Assembly: GCA_002506535.1 (NCBI GenBank)
Contig: DAXT01000016.1
Span: forward strand, 52,998-115,214
Source of the DNA: Methanothrix harundinacea
GTDB taxonomy: Archaea > Halobacteriota > Methanosarcinia > Methanotrichales > Methanotrichaceae
Direction: 5' to 3'
DNA length: 62,217 bases
Position numbers and translations under genes: made by a program. The notes below the pieces were generated by a model. That model saw nothing but the letters and a program-made list of their open reading frames with translations. It was not told where the DNA came from and searched no databases. Of this stretch, positions 1 to 8,453 are shown one piece after another. The first letter of the stretch is position 1, and each line of letters opens with the position of its first letter.

Positions 1-300
1 AGCGCGGGCAGCCCCAGATCGCACAAATCTGTCCTCGTCGCCTGTCAATCGATGCAGATCTTTCCAGGCGGCCTCTTTGTCGGGGACGTCGGCGAAGGCG
101 GCGCCAAGAGCGCGGGCAGCCCCAGATCGCACATAGCTATCCTCGTCTCCTGTCAATCGAATCAGATCTTTCCAGGCGGCCTCTTTGTCGGGGACGTCGG
201 CGAAGGCGGCGTCAAGAGCGCGGGCAGCCCCTCTTCGCACACCCCAGTTCTTGTCGCCTGTCAATCGAATCAGATCTTTCCAGGCGGCCTCTTTGTCGGG
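1..300. repeat. 108-bp in-phase tandem repeat inside the HEAT-repeat gene
   Basis: Copies begin at 1, 109 and 217, the last one partial. Each is 108 bp (36 codons) and almost identical at DNA level; the main differences fall in the stretch between the AGCGCGGGCAGCC and CAGATCTTTCCAGG blocks. Identity at silent positions points to recent duplication or gene conversion. The period matches one protein repeat, so copy-number change keeps the frame. Confidence 0.9.
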
Positions 301-399
301 AAGAATGGCAAAGTTATTGCGTAGTTGATCAACTGCCTCTATGCGATCTTCGACGTTATCGCTTAAGGACTTTTGATGAATCTCCGCCTGGTCGACCAA
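1..399 (-). CDS. HEAT-like repeat protein, C-terminus beyond the window edge
   Basis: The minus frame stays open from 399 to base 1 and reads helical repeats of 36 residues, each with an AAFADVPDKEAAW core followed by KDL.RLTGD and a VR..AARAL turn. This pattern belongs to HEAT/PBS-lyase-like scaffold proteins, which usually bind other proteins; no catalytic residue is visible. The only start I can offer is TTG at 397-399, preceded by a GTAGGGA stretch. In the same frame an ATG lies at 448-450, but an amber codon at 418-420 separates the two, so the gene may carry a nonsense mutation near its 5' end. The C-terminal part lies left of the window. The family is fairly sure; the start and intactness are not. 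Confidence 0.6.
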   Translation of the reverse strand, partial: MVDQAEIHQKSLSDNVEDRIEAVDQLRNNFAILPDKEAAWKDLIRLTGDKNWGVRRGAARALDAAFADVPDKEAAWKDLIRLTGDEDSYVRSGAARALGAAFADVPDKEAAWKDLHRLTGDEDRFVRSGAARA

Positions 400-551
400 A
401 TCCCTACACCACAGACCCTATAGCATCTCGCATTTAAAATTGTTTTTCATATTGAGCCTTTAAGGCCATTTCGGGGAAAGAGCGCCCCTAGCCCTCACCC
501 CATTCAGACGCCGTCCCGTCAGCTTTCGGCCAAGCCATCCTCTTCCGACCC

Positions 552-700
552 CGTCTCCCACCATATCTTCACCCTGATCGAGGACGCTGGGAGGGCCAGC
601 CCCCGTTCTCCTCTACGAGAACCCGGCCCAGGTGTTCCCGCACGATCGCCTCCTGCTCCGCCGTCAATATGGGGTACTGGTGGCGGAATTGAGCCCTCGC
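552..700 (-). pseudogene. Remnant of the C-terminus of a SAM methyltransferase
   Basis: Read on the minus strand, this stretch gives HQYPILTAEQEAIVREHLGR and, after a one-base frame change, LPASSIRVKIWWE. Both match the end of the intact methyltransferase at 1584-2429 (HQYGVTTAEQEAIVRDHLGR and LPASSTRVKIWWE). Nothing homologous to the rest of that enzyme is present here, so this is a decayed partial copy of the same gene or of a close paralogue. It lies about 900 bp downstream of the intact gene in the same orientation, which suggests a tandem duplication that has mostly been lost. Confidence 0.75.
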
Positions 701-955
701 TGAGGTAGTCTCTTCGGGGCGGCCGCCTCACAGCACCAAGGCGAAGGTCGGCGGGACGCGGGGCCGAGGCTTCAGATCGAAGAGCCCGTCGGCCGCCACA
801 TAAAATCCGGTTGGCTGGCGGACGGCTCAACCTGAGAACGCGGTGGATATGTAAATCTGAGAAATTGAAAGAATAGCAGCCCTGGCAGATCCATCGACCT
901 GCAGCCTCCGGAAGGCCTCAGGGCTCCGTCTTCTTCTGATCACGATCGAGGGGCT

Positions 956-1081
956 CTAATGACCGTGGCAGCACGTGTGGGCGTGCTTATGGTGCTCGGC
1001 ATCGTGGACGTGCTCATGCTCGTGCTTCTTTCCCTCGTGTTCGTGGGCATGGACGTGTCCATCTTTTGAGTGGCAACACAT
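956..1081 (-). CDS. 41-residue His/Cys-rich peptide, probable metal binder
   Basis: The frame starts ATG TGT TGC CAC at 1081 and ends with TAG at 956-958. The 41-residue product holds 15 His and 4 Cys, with Cys-Cys-His near the N-terminus, a centre of alternating His with Glu, Val or Lys, and Cys-Cys-His-Gly-His at the C-terminus. A full Shine-Dalgarno sequence GGAGGTGA lies at 1089-1096, seven bases before the ATG, and TATA-like sequences lie at about 1117-1124 and 1134-1142. His-rich peptides of this kind, such as bacterial Hpn, bind nickel or zinc; here nickel storage or delivery for CODH/ACS and methyl-CoM reductase is my inference. I do not recognise a named family. There is no membrane segment. 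Confidence 0.75.
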   Translation of the reverse strand: MCCHSKDGHVHAHEHEGKKHEHEHVHDAEHHKHAHTCCHGH

Positions 1082-1583
1082 TTTCTCTTCACCTCCTTCT
1101 TCCTATCTTGTATAACTTATAATGCTCTATTTGCCTATAAAAACCTTTTTGCCCAATATTTCGAAGAAAATAGTCAATTTTATGAAGAAAAATCCCCATC
1201 GATTGTAGAATTAACCGGCGATTCGCGCATAAATCTTTTGCCGAATTCCGCCGGACTGAAGAAGAAGTATGACGAGAAATTATATTATTAGGATTTATTA
1301 GGGTGACTCATTCAGAGATCTTCAATTTGCGCGGCCTCTTTCCGGATCGAGGGAAGTTGGGGATGGCCTGGCGCCGTCTATCCCGGTTTGCATTTTAGCC
1401 GATCAACCCCTCGCGAACCGGCGGGGAGAGGTATACGATCTCGACGATTTGGTACCATTAGCTGCATAAGACGCCCCGTCTCCGATGGAGGAGGAGTTGG
1501 CGAGGGGCGAGATGGCGAAGGATCTCATAAACCCCGCCCCGTCGGTAGCAGATATAGCCGGGACTGCGGGGGGAAGCATCGCC
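1082..1583. other. Intergenic stretch, mostly empty
   Basis: The first 60 bases hold the ribosome binding site and AT-rich promoter of the His/Cys peptide. A plus-strand open frame at 1070-1291 has no ribosome binding site and overlaps that gene antisense, so I do not count it. The rest (about 1300-1583) shows no frame with convincing protein features. Confidence 0.6.
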
Positions 1584-2429
1584 TCAGGGCCGCTCCACCT
1601 CCCACCAGATCTTCACCCTCGTCGATGACGCCGGCAGGACGAGGACCCCGTTCTCCTTCTTGAGGACCCGGCCGAGGTGATCCCTCACTATAGCCTCCTG
1701 CTCCGCCGTCGTCACCCCGTACTGGTGGCGGAAGTGGGCCATCGCCTCCTCGATGTCGGCGAAGCTCTGGCGGTGCTGCAGGCGGAAGGTCCGGACGTGA
1801 GGGAATATCCCCATCGAGTAGAGGACGTTGTAGAGGACGTCGCTCTTGGGGCCGGGCTGGTAATCTTTGCCGTGGAGCCTCGGCCAGAGGTCCCGGCAGT
1901 CTCTGTCCCAGTGGGTCTCTCCGGCGAAGTGGTAGAGGTAGACGTGGCCGTTGCAGGCCTCCATCATCTTCTCGATCGCCGCCCGGATGTCGGCCATCCC
2001 CAGGGAGAAGGAGGCGATGACGACGTCGTATGGGGGTTCGAGGTCCCCGGCGACGGAGACGTCCTCCCACCGCTTCTGGACGATCGATATGTTATCGACG
2101 CCCTCCTCGGCCATCTTCTCTCGCAGGACCGTGAGCATCCCCTCGGCGGGCTCGACGGCGGTGACGCTGGCGACCCTTTGAGCGAAGGGGATGGCGAGGG
2201 TGCCGGGGCCGGCGCCGATGTCCAGGACCCTTGAGTCGGGGGTGAACTGCGTTCCCGCGATCGTCTCCTCGACGCGGTGGCTGTTCTCTTTTGACATATC
2301 CCAGAACCTCTTGGCGCTCTCTTTGCTCTCCCAGATCTTTGCGCAGTCCCGGGCTGGCGTCGTATCCCGGCTCCTCTTCATCAGGTCGGTCCAGACCAGG
2401 TTCCAGTCGATCTCTTTAGTCGGGTCCAT
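1584..2429 (-). CDS. Class I SAM-dependent methyltransferase
   Basis: A soluble 281-residue protein with a Rossmann methyltransferase core: VLDIGAGPGTLAIPFA is the glycine-rich SAM loop (about residues 68-83), followed by the acidic strand end in TAVEPAEGM. The substrate is not evident. The C-terminal third (HFRHQYG to WWEVERP) is repeated as a decayed copy at 552-700. An ATG 48 bases further upstream exists, but GAGGTGA lies 8 bases before the ATG at 2429, so I prefer that start. It is monocistronic and divergent from the transporter operon at 2803. Confidence 0.85.
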   Translation of the reverse strand: MDPTKEIDWNLVWTDLMKRSRDTTPARDCAKIWESKESAKRFWDMSKENSHRVEETIAGTQFTPDSRVLDIGAGPGTLAIPFAQRVASVTAVEPAEGMLTVLREKMAEEGVDNISIVQKRWEDVSVAGDLEPPYDVVIASFSLGMADIRAAIEKMMEACNGHVYLYHFAGETHWDRDCRDLWPRLHGKDYQPGPKSDVLYNVLYSMGIFPHVRTFRLQHRQSFADIEEAMAHFRHQYGVTTAEQEAIVRDHLGRVLKKENGVLVLPASSTRVKIWWEVERP

Positions 2430-2802
2430 CGTGATATTCACCTCTTCGTCCCGTGCCTCTAAAGTCCCGTATTTCAAATGACGCCCGGGGCCTCCGTCGG
2501 GTGCGGTCGGGCGCGTCGGTGCTGCTGGCCGGCGGCCCAGCGGGTTAGGAACAATGGCAGGAGAGGGGCGGTTATGCCCGCCACCGGCAGAAATCCTCTA
2601 ATCATGCCGATGATCGGGCGCATGGCTTATGAGGTTTTCTATAATTATTAGCATTTAAAGAGCAAAAATGGAATTTCAGCGAGCTATACATCTTCATTGT
2701 TTACATAATTATAATGAATAGATTCATAAGTGATATAAATGAGCAGATTAGCATTCACCATCATAACATGAGATCCGACTATCCATAAAGAGGTGTTTAA
2801 AA
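2430..2802. promoter_or_regulatory. Divergent intergenic region with transporter promoter
   Basis: About 370 bases without a gene. An AT-rich block (2640-2760) contains GATATAAATG at 2732-2741, a fair archaeal TATA box about 65 bases before the GTG at 2803. AGAGGTG at 2790-2796 is the ribosome binding site of that gene. No obvious operator palindrome was seen. Confidence 0.45.
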
Positions 2803-4335
2803 GTGCTAAAACCCCTGATATTTGGACTGGCCCTCGCCCTCCTGGCGCTGGTGGCCGCCGGCACCGCCGGAGCCGCCGACGGCGAGGTCGCCGAGTACAC
2901 CATCGCCGATGCCACAGGAGACTGGGGCTTTCCCTCGCCTTACGCCCACTACTCCCGGGGGCCCGGATACGTCCGGATGAGCTTCATATTCGATACCCTA
3001 GTCTGGAAGGACGACAGAGGATACCTTCCGGCCCTCGCTGAGGAGTGGGAGTACATCGATGCCGAGAACGCCTACCTATTCTACCTCAGGGAGGGGGTCA
3101 CCTGGCACGACGGCGAACCCTTCGACGCCTCCGACGTCGTCTTCACCGTAGATTACATCAAAGGCCACCCCTACCAGTGGGTCGACTCCGCCATAATCGA
3201 ATCTGCCGAGGCCGTCGGCGACCACGCCGTAAAGCTCCGCCTCGCCGACCCTTACGCCCCCTTCATGGACCTCGTCGCCTCCACCCTCCCCATCCTCCCT
3301 CGCCACGTCTGGGAGGGGGTCACCGACCCGGCAGGCTATAGGGACGGCGACGCCCTGATAGGGACCGGACCGTTCAGCCTGGCCGACTACAATAAGGCCC
3401 AGGGGACCTACCTCTACGAGGCGTACGACGGCTACTATATGGGCATCCCGAAGGTCGGAAGGATCGTCTTCGTCAAGGTCTCTGACCAGACCGCCCCCGC
3501 CGCCCTGAGGCAGGGGTCCGTCGACGCCGCCTCCGTCCCGCCGGAGGCGGTCTTCGCCCTCGAGGGCGCCGGCCTTGAGATCATCGAGGGGTCTTATGAC
3601 TGGAACGCGAAGTTGATGATCAACCACCAGAAGGAGCCCTTCTCCGACCCCGAGTTCCGGCGGGCCCTCGCCTATGCCATCGACCGCGATGGCCTAGTGG
3701 AGATCACCCTCCGGGGCGAAGGGCTCGCGGGAAGCCCCGGGATGGTTCCCCCCGACAGCGACTGGTACAACCCCGGAGTCGAGGCGTATGAATACCATCC
3801 AGACCTGGCGAGGGATATGATCTGCGATCTAGGTCGCGCCGGCGCAAAGGTGGAGATCCTGGTGGCGGAGAGAGGGACCGTCGGCTGGCCTGGCTCCCGG
3901 GCGGCGGAAGTCATTGAGCGGCAGCTGGAAGATGCAGGGCTCGTCGTCACCCTCCGGTCCCTCGACGGCGCCACCCTCGACTCCAAGGTGATGGCCTGGG
4001 ACTTCGACCTCGCCCTCTCCGGCCACGGGAGCCTCGGCTCCGATCCCGACTACCTCAGGAGGATGACCCTGGAAGATACCCTCAACAGCGCCCGTTACGC
4101 CGATAACGACCGGTTGGCCGATCTCCTGGAGGATCAGAGGAGGCAGACCGACGAGGACCGCCGGGCTGATATGATCTCTGAGGCCCAGGAGCTCTACGCC
4201 GAGGACCTTCCAGCCCTCACCCTCTACTACCCCCGCTGGTATTGGGCCCACAACGGCGAGGTCGACCTATACTTCACCAGGGGCGGGATCGCCACCGGAG
4301 TTCCGATACCTCTGAACAAGATGGCCTTCGTCTAG
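2803..4335 (+). CDS. ABC transporter substrate-binding protein, peptide/nickel family (SBP_bac_5)
   Basis: The 510-residue extracytoplasmic protein should capture a ligand outside the membrane and hand it to the permeases encoded just downstream. The N-terminus is a signal peptide (hydrophobic residues 4-18, then AGTAGAADG). Family features include YTIADATGDWGFPSP near the mature start, FIFDTLVWKDDRGYLPALAEEW (about 63-84) and the FRRALAYAIDRD block (about 286-297). I see no lipobox Cys and no C-terminal anchor, so the way it stays on the cell is unclear. Start is GTG with AGAGGTG in front. The ligand could be oligopeptides or a metal chelate such as nickel; the sequence alone does not decide. 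Confidence 0.85.
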   Translation: MLKPLIFGLALALLALVAAGTAGAADGEVAEYTIADATGDWGFPSPYAHYSRGPGYVRMSFIFDTLVWKDDRGYLPALAEEWEYIDAENAYLFYLREGVTWHDGEPFDASDVVFTVDYIKGHPYQWVDSAIIESAEAVGDHAVKLRLADPYAPFMDLVASTLPILPRHVWEGVTDPAGYRDGDALIGTGPFSLADYNKAQGTYLYEAYDGYYMGIPKVGRIVFVKVSDQTAPAALRQGSVDAASVPPEAVFALEGAGLEIIEGSYDWNAKLMINHQKEPFSDPEFRRALAYAIDRDGLVEITLRGEGLAGSPGMVPPDSDWYNPGVEAYEYHPDLARDMICDLGRAGAKVEILVAERGTVGWPGSRAAEVIERQLEDAGLVVTLRSLDGATLDSKVMAWDFDLALSGHGSLGSDPDYLRRMTLEDTLNSARYADNDRLADLLEDQRRQTDEDRRADMISEAQELYAEDLPALTLYYPRWYWAHNGEVDLYFTRGGIATGVPIPLNKMAFV

Positions 4336-4619
4336 CCGCGAGGGCCCTTCTTCCTGGGATCTGATGCTCCGGCCTCCGGTCCATATCCTTCCTTTTTGTA
4401 GCTCCGCCAGATTTGCCACCCTGAACAGTTTGGAGGTTTGAACCGCCCCGTTATCCCCCTCATCGATGAGCTGACTTTTTCTCCTGCAGGAGATTTCGTG
4501 TTATTTGACCACAGATAGATCTCTTGATATGTATACGATTCGGGAAAGTTTCATAAATAATGGACGATTCAGGTAAACCCTTAGGAAATTAAGCGCTATA
4601 TTCAACGATATTTATTAAG
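4336..4619. promoter_or_regulatory. Intergenic region between binding protein and permease genes
   Basis: A T-run at 4391-4397 may end transcription of the binding-protein gene. The last 60 bases before the permease ATG are AT-rich (CTATATTC and ATATTTATTA), so the permease-ATPase part may have its own promoter and a very short leader. No ribosome binding site precedes the ATG at 4620. Confidence 0.35.
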
Positions 4620-5696
4620 ATGACCGGGGCGGATAGTTCGATGGAGGACCTTCATAAAAGCACCCTGGAAAGCCAGGAGGTGGGATGGGACGGCGGAAGG
4701 GTGGTGGCGGCGGCGAAGGCCTTCTTCAGACGATCTGCCTTCCTCTCCAACTACCTGATAGCCTTCCTCCTCATCCTCGTCCTCAATTTCACCCTTCCCA
4801 GGTTGATGCCCGGAGACCCCTTCCAGGCGATATACGGCGAGGAGGCGCTCCTCGCCATGACCCCCCAGCTGAAGGCCCAGCTCGTCGAGAGGCTCGCCCT
4901 CGACCAGTCGATGGGCCAGCAGTTTCTGGCTTACATCCTCGCCCTCGCGGGAGGAGACCTCGGCCACTCCTACTACTACAACCAGCCGGTCCTTTCGGTG
5001 ATACTGGACTTCCTCCCCTGGACCCTCCTCTTGACGGGGTCGGCCCTCGTTCTATCGACCCTTCTGGGCCTCTTCCTGGGGATCGAGTCTGGCTTCAGGA
5101 GGGGAAGGCACCTGGACAAAACCCTCCTCGCGAGCCTCATGTTCCTCAACGGCTTTCCCGACTTCTTCATGGGGATCGTCCTCCTCCTGATCTTCGGGGT
5201 GGTATGGGGGCTCATCCCCTTATCCGGGGCCCTCACCCCTTACAGCGGCCTGGTGGGCCTCCCCCTCGCCATCGACATCCTCCACCACCTCATCGCCCCC
5301 CTGGCGGCCCTCGTCCTGGTGAGGGTCACATCGGCGTACCTTCTCACCAGAAACACCATGATCACCACCCTCAAGGAGAACTTCATCCTCGCCGCCAGGG
5401 CGAAGGGCTGCTCTGAAGGGAAGATTAAGTACAGACACGCGGGGAGAAACTCCCTCCTTCCCGTGGTGACGGCCACGGGCCTCTCCATCCCCCAGATGAT
5501 CACGGGAGCCCTCTTCGTCGAGATCGTATTCTCATATCCGGGCGTCGGACTGCTCCTATACAACTCCCTGCTCACCAGGGACTACCCCCTCATCCAGGGG
5601 ATCCTTCTGATGGTGACGGTCGTCGTCCTGGCGGCGAACCTCCTGGTGGACCTTCTCTATTCAAGGCTCGATCCGAGGGTGAGCCATGCACGTTAG
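4620..5696 (+). CDS. ABC transporter permease, DppB/NikB-like
   Basis: A 358-residue inner-membrane permease with six hydrophobic segments beginning at about residue 42 (NYLIAFLLILVLNFTLPRL). The PGDPF motif after the first segment and ARAKGCSEGKIKYRHAGRNS (the coupling loop contacting the ATPase) are typical of the peptide/nickel family. It should form the channel with the next gene product. An internal ATG at 4641 is an alternative start, because no ribosome binding site precedes 4620. It overlaps the following gene by 11 bases. Confidence 0.88.
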   Translation: MTGADSSMEDLHKSTLESQEVGWDGGRVVAAAKAFFRRSAFLSNYLIAFLLILVLNFTLPRLMPGDPFQAIYGEEALLAMTPQLKAQLVERLALDQSMGQQFLAYILALAGGDLGHSYYYNQPVLSVILDFLPWTLLLTGSALVLSTLLGLFLGIESGFRRGRHLDKTLLASLMFLNGFPDFFMGIVLLLIFGVVWGLIPLSGALTPYSGLVGLPLAIDILHHLIAPLAALVLVRVTSAYLLTRNTMITTLKENFILAARAKGCSEGKIKYRHAGRNSLLPVVTATGLSIPQMITGALFVEIVFSYPGVGLLLYNSLLTRDYPLIQGILLMVTVVVLAANLLVDLLYSRLDPRVSHAR

Positions 5697-6549
5697 CGTC
5701 TGGCGCGAGGTCGCCAGGAGCAACGCTGGAAAGGCGGGGCTCCTTCTCATCGGGGCGATGGTCCTCCTCGCCATCTTCGCCCCCCTCCTCACCCCTTACG
5801 GACCACGAGAGAATACCACCACCCCCGCCTTCAGTCGCCCCTCGGGGGATCACTGGCTCGGGACGAACGACGCCCGGCAGGACATCTGGACCCAGCTCCT
5901 CTACGGCGCCAGGACATCTCTATCCGTCGCCTTCGGGGTCGCCCTCCTCTCCGGGTTCATCAGCGTCCTCATAGGGGGGACGGCGGCGATCTTCGGCGGC
6001 CTCTACGACCGGTTCTGGATGAGGGTAGTCGACGCCACCATAGCCATCCCCGACGTCATCGTCATAATCCTGGTGGCGGCGTACCTGCGGCCGAACGTTT
6101 TTTTTATGATCCTCCTACTCTCAGCCCTCTCCTGGCCCGGGGGGGCGAGGGTGATCAGGGCCCAGACACTCACCCTGAAAGAGAGGATGCATGTCTCCGC
6201 CGCCAGGACATTTGGGGCCGGACCGTCTCACCTCCTCCTCCGCCACATCATCCCCGACCTCGGCCCCATCCTGGTGGCTACGATGATCCAGGACGCCAGG
6301 AGGGCGGTCTTCATGGAGGCTGGTCTATCGTTCCTCGGGATATCCGACCCTTCGGTGATGAGCTGGGGGAAGATGATGCAGTACGCCAGGGTCTTCACCT
6401 ACCTGGAGGTCTGGAAGTGGTGGCTCCTCCCCACGGGGATCGCCCTCTCCATCACCCTCATAGGCCTCAGCTTCATAGGCTTCGCCCTGGAGTCGGCCCT
6501 CGACCCGAGGCTCCGGGAGAGGGAGGTAGGTCATGATGGAGGGATCTGA
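5686..6549 (+). CDS. ABC transporter permease, DppC/NikC-like
   Basis: The 287-residue second permease subunit. It has the usual N-terminal segment (GLLLIGAMVLLAIFAPLLTPYGP), the HWLGTNDARQDIWTQLLYGAR motif of DppC proteins (about residues 46-66), five further hydrophobic stretches and the coupling loop HVSAARTFGAGPSHLLLRHI. Its start overlaps the end of the preceding permease by 11 bases, suggesting translational coupling, and the fused ATPase starts two bases after its stop. Confidence 0.9.
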   Translation: MHVSVWREVARSNAGKAGLLLIGAMVLLAIFAPLLTPYGPRENTTTPAFSRPSGDHWLGTNDARQDIWTQLLYGARTSLSVAFGVALLSGFISVLIGGTAAIFGGLYDRFWMRVVDATIAIPDVIVIILVAAYLRPNVFFMILLLSALSWPGGARVIRAQTLTLKERMHVSAARTFGAGPSHLLLRHIIPDLGPILVATMIQDARRAVFMEAGLSFLGISDPSVMSWGKMMQYARVFTYLEVWKWWLLPTGIALSITLIGLSFIGFALESALDPRLREREVGHDGGI

Positions 6550-6551
6550 AG

Positions 6552-8303
6552 ATGCTTGAAATCTCTGACCTGAAGGTCTCTTACGGAGGCGACGAGATCC
6601 TCGCCGGGATCGACCTCGACCTCTTCCGGGGCGACTCCATCGCCATCATAGGGGAGTCGGGAGCCGGAAAGACCACCCTGGGCCTCGCCCTGATGGGCCT
6701 CGTCGATGGGAGGGTCTCGGGGAGGGTCCTTCTCGATGGGGTGGATATCGCGGCCCTGGACGACCGGGAGCGTCGGAAGATCCGGGGGAAGGATATGGCC
6801 ATGGTCTTCCAGAACGTCGAGGACGCCCTCGACCCCCTCATGACCGTCTCCGACCAGATCGGTGAGGCGATCTTTGTCCACCAGGATCGGGGAGATCCCA
6901 GGGGCGTCGGGGACCGGGTCCTTCGCCTCCTGGGATCCGTGGGGCTGGAAGAGGTGAAGGGCAGGTCGTACCCCCACCAGCTGAGCGGGGGAGAGAAGCA
7001 GAGGGCCCTAATCGCCATGGCCCTAGCGAACGACCCCCAGGTCCTGATCCTCGACGAGCCGACGGCTTCCCTGGACGCCGTTACGAAGGCTGAGATCACA
7101 AAGCTCCTGCTGGAGAGGATGAAGGGGAAGGTCGCCCTGGTCATAACCCACGACCTATCAGCCGCCGCCAGGCTGACGGAGAGGATGGCGGTCCTCTACG
7201 CCGGGAGGATCGTCGAGATCGGCGAGACCTGCGACCTTCTGGAGAACCCCCGCCACCCCTACACCCGGGGGCTGATCAGGTCGTCACCGAACATGACCAC
7301 CACAAAGGACCTCCAGGGGATACCGGGGAGGATGGTCCACGGAGTCTGCGGCTGCCCCTTCAGCGAGAGGTGCACCCAGAGGATCGATATATGCGATAAG
7401 GTGGTCCCCCCCCTGGCGGAGGTCGGGGACAGATCTATCGCCTGCCACCGGGGCGGGATCGTCCCCCTCCTGGAGCTATCGAAAATCAGGACGAAATTTG
7501 GGAAGTTCGTCGCCGTCGACGGCGTCGACCTCACCCTCTACGAGGGGGAGACGATCGCCCTCGTAGGCGAGAGCGGCTCGGGAAAGACGACCCTCGCCAA
7601 GACCGTCATCGGCCTCTTCAGCCATCAGGAGGGGGAGATCCGGCTGGAGGGGGTACCCCTGGCCCGGAGGGACCGGGGTTTCTACAGAAAGGTCCAGATG
7701 ATATATCAGAACCCCAAGGAGTCGATCAGCCACCGGATGGACGTCTTCGATGCCGTCAGCGAGCCCCTGGCGGTCCAGAAGGCTGGCGGTTCAGCCGAGA
7801 GGATCGCCACCGTTAAAAGGGTCCTCGAGGAGGTGGAGCTCTCTTCCGACGACGACTTCCTCGCTAAGTACCCCCACCAGATCAGCGGCGGCGAGGCCCA
7901 GAGGGTGGCGATCGCCAGAGCCCTCGTCCTCAACCCGAAGCTCCTCATCGCCGACGAGCCGACCTCGGCCCTGGACGCCTCCGTCCAGGCGAAGATCCTG
8001 AGGCTCCTCTTGAACCTCCAGGAGAAGAGGGGGCTTGCCATCCTCTTCATAACCCACGATATAGCCCTCGCGAGGAAGGTGAGCGACAGGATGGCGGTGA
8101 TGCTCGATGGAAAGATCGTCGAGGAGGGGCTGACGAGCGTTGTTACGACGAGCCCCGTCCACCCCTACACCATGAGGCTTCTGGAGGTCGCCCCCGACCT
8201 GGCCCCGGCGAGGGTGGCGAGAGGGGCGAGAGAGACGGGTCCGGCCGGAGGCGGTCCCTGGAACATCTCAGAGCTGCTCCCCCTGCGGGCGAGGGAGCTT
8301 TGA
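6552..8303 (+). CDS. Fused double ABC ATPase, DppD-DppF / NikD-NikE-like
   Basis: A 583-residue cytoplasmic protein joining the two ATPases that drive this transporter. Domain 1 has Walker A GESGAGKTT (about 34-42), signature LSGGEKQR and Walker B LILDEPTASLD; it ends in the oligopeptide-transporter C-terminal motif CGCPFSERCTQRIDIC. Domain 2 repeats this with GESGSGKTT, ISGGEAQR and LLIADEPTSALD. In many genomes these are separate genes. GGAGGGA lies 8 bases before the ATG. The three upstream genes supply the binding protein and permeases, so the system is complete. Confidence 0.92.
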   Translation: MLEISDLKVSYGGDEILAGIDLDLFRGDSIAIIGESGAGKTTLGLALMGLVDGRVSGRVLLDGVDIAALDDRERRKIRGKDMAMVFQNVEDALDPLMTVSDQIGEAIFVHQDRGDPRGVGDRVLRLLGSVGLEEVKGRSYPHQLSGGEKQRALIAMALANDPQVLILDEPTASLDAVTKAEITKLLLERMKGKVALVITHDLSAAARLTERMAVLYAGRIVEIGETCDLLENPRHPYTRGLIRSSPNMTTTKDLQGIPGRMVHGVCGCPFSERCTQRIDICDKVVPPLAEVGDRSIACHRGGIVPLLELSKIRTKFGKFVAVDGVDLTLYEGETIALVGESGSGKTTLAKTVIGLFSHQEGEIRLEGVPLARRDRGFYRKVQMIYQNPKESISHRMDVFDAVSEPLAVQKAGGSAERIATVKRVLEEVELSSDDDFLAKYPHQISGGEAQRVAIARALVLNPKLLIADEPTSALDASVQAKILRLLLNLQEKRGLAILFITHDIALARKVSDRMAVMLDGKIVEEGLTSVVTTSPVHPYTMRLLEVAPDLAPARVARGARETGPAGGGPWNISELLPLRAREL

Positions 8304-8310
8304 TCTGAAA

Positions 8311-8452
8311 ACCCCAAAATCCCAAGGACCTAAAAACCTCCAGGAACCCAAAAACTCCAATAACCCAATGAGCCAAAAAAATCCCCAAGAACGCAACGAT
8401 CCTAAAGAATCCCAAAGATCCCAAACGCCTTAAAACCCAAAAAAAACCCGGA
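8311..8452. repeat. C/A-rich degenerate short-repeat tract
   Basis: About 140 bases in which CCCAAAA, CCCAAGA, CCCAAAG and related blocks recur every 9-20 bases, with almost no G or T on the plus strand. It separates the transporter operon from a converging minus-strand gene. It is not a tandem repeat of fixed period and has no inverted symmetry. Confidence 0.6.
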
Positions 8453-8453
8453 C

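Noticed and set aside
1..300. CRISPR-like repeat array
   Set aside because: The units are 108 bp, in phase with codons and without spacers; they encode HEAT repeats.
418..420. Amber codon read as pyrrolysine in the HEAT gene
   Set aside because: No pyl genes are in the window and the gene class is not one that uses pyrrolysine; a TTG start or mutation is simpler.
1070..1291. Plus-strand open frame of 73 codons
   Set aside because: It starts with GTG without a ribosome binding site, is antisense to the start of the His/Cys peptide gene and has no protein-like pattern.
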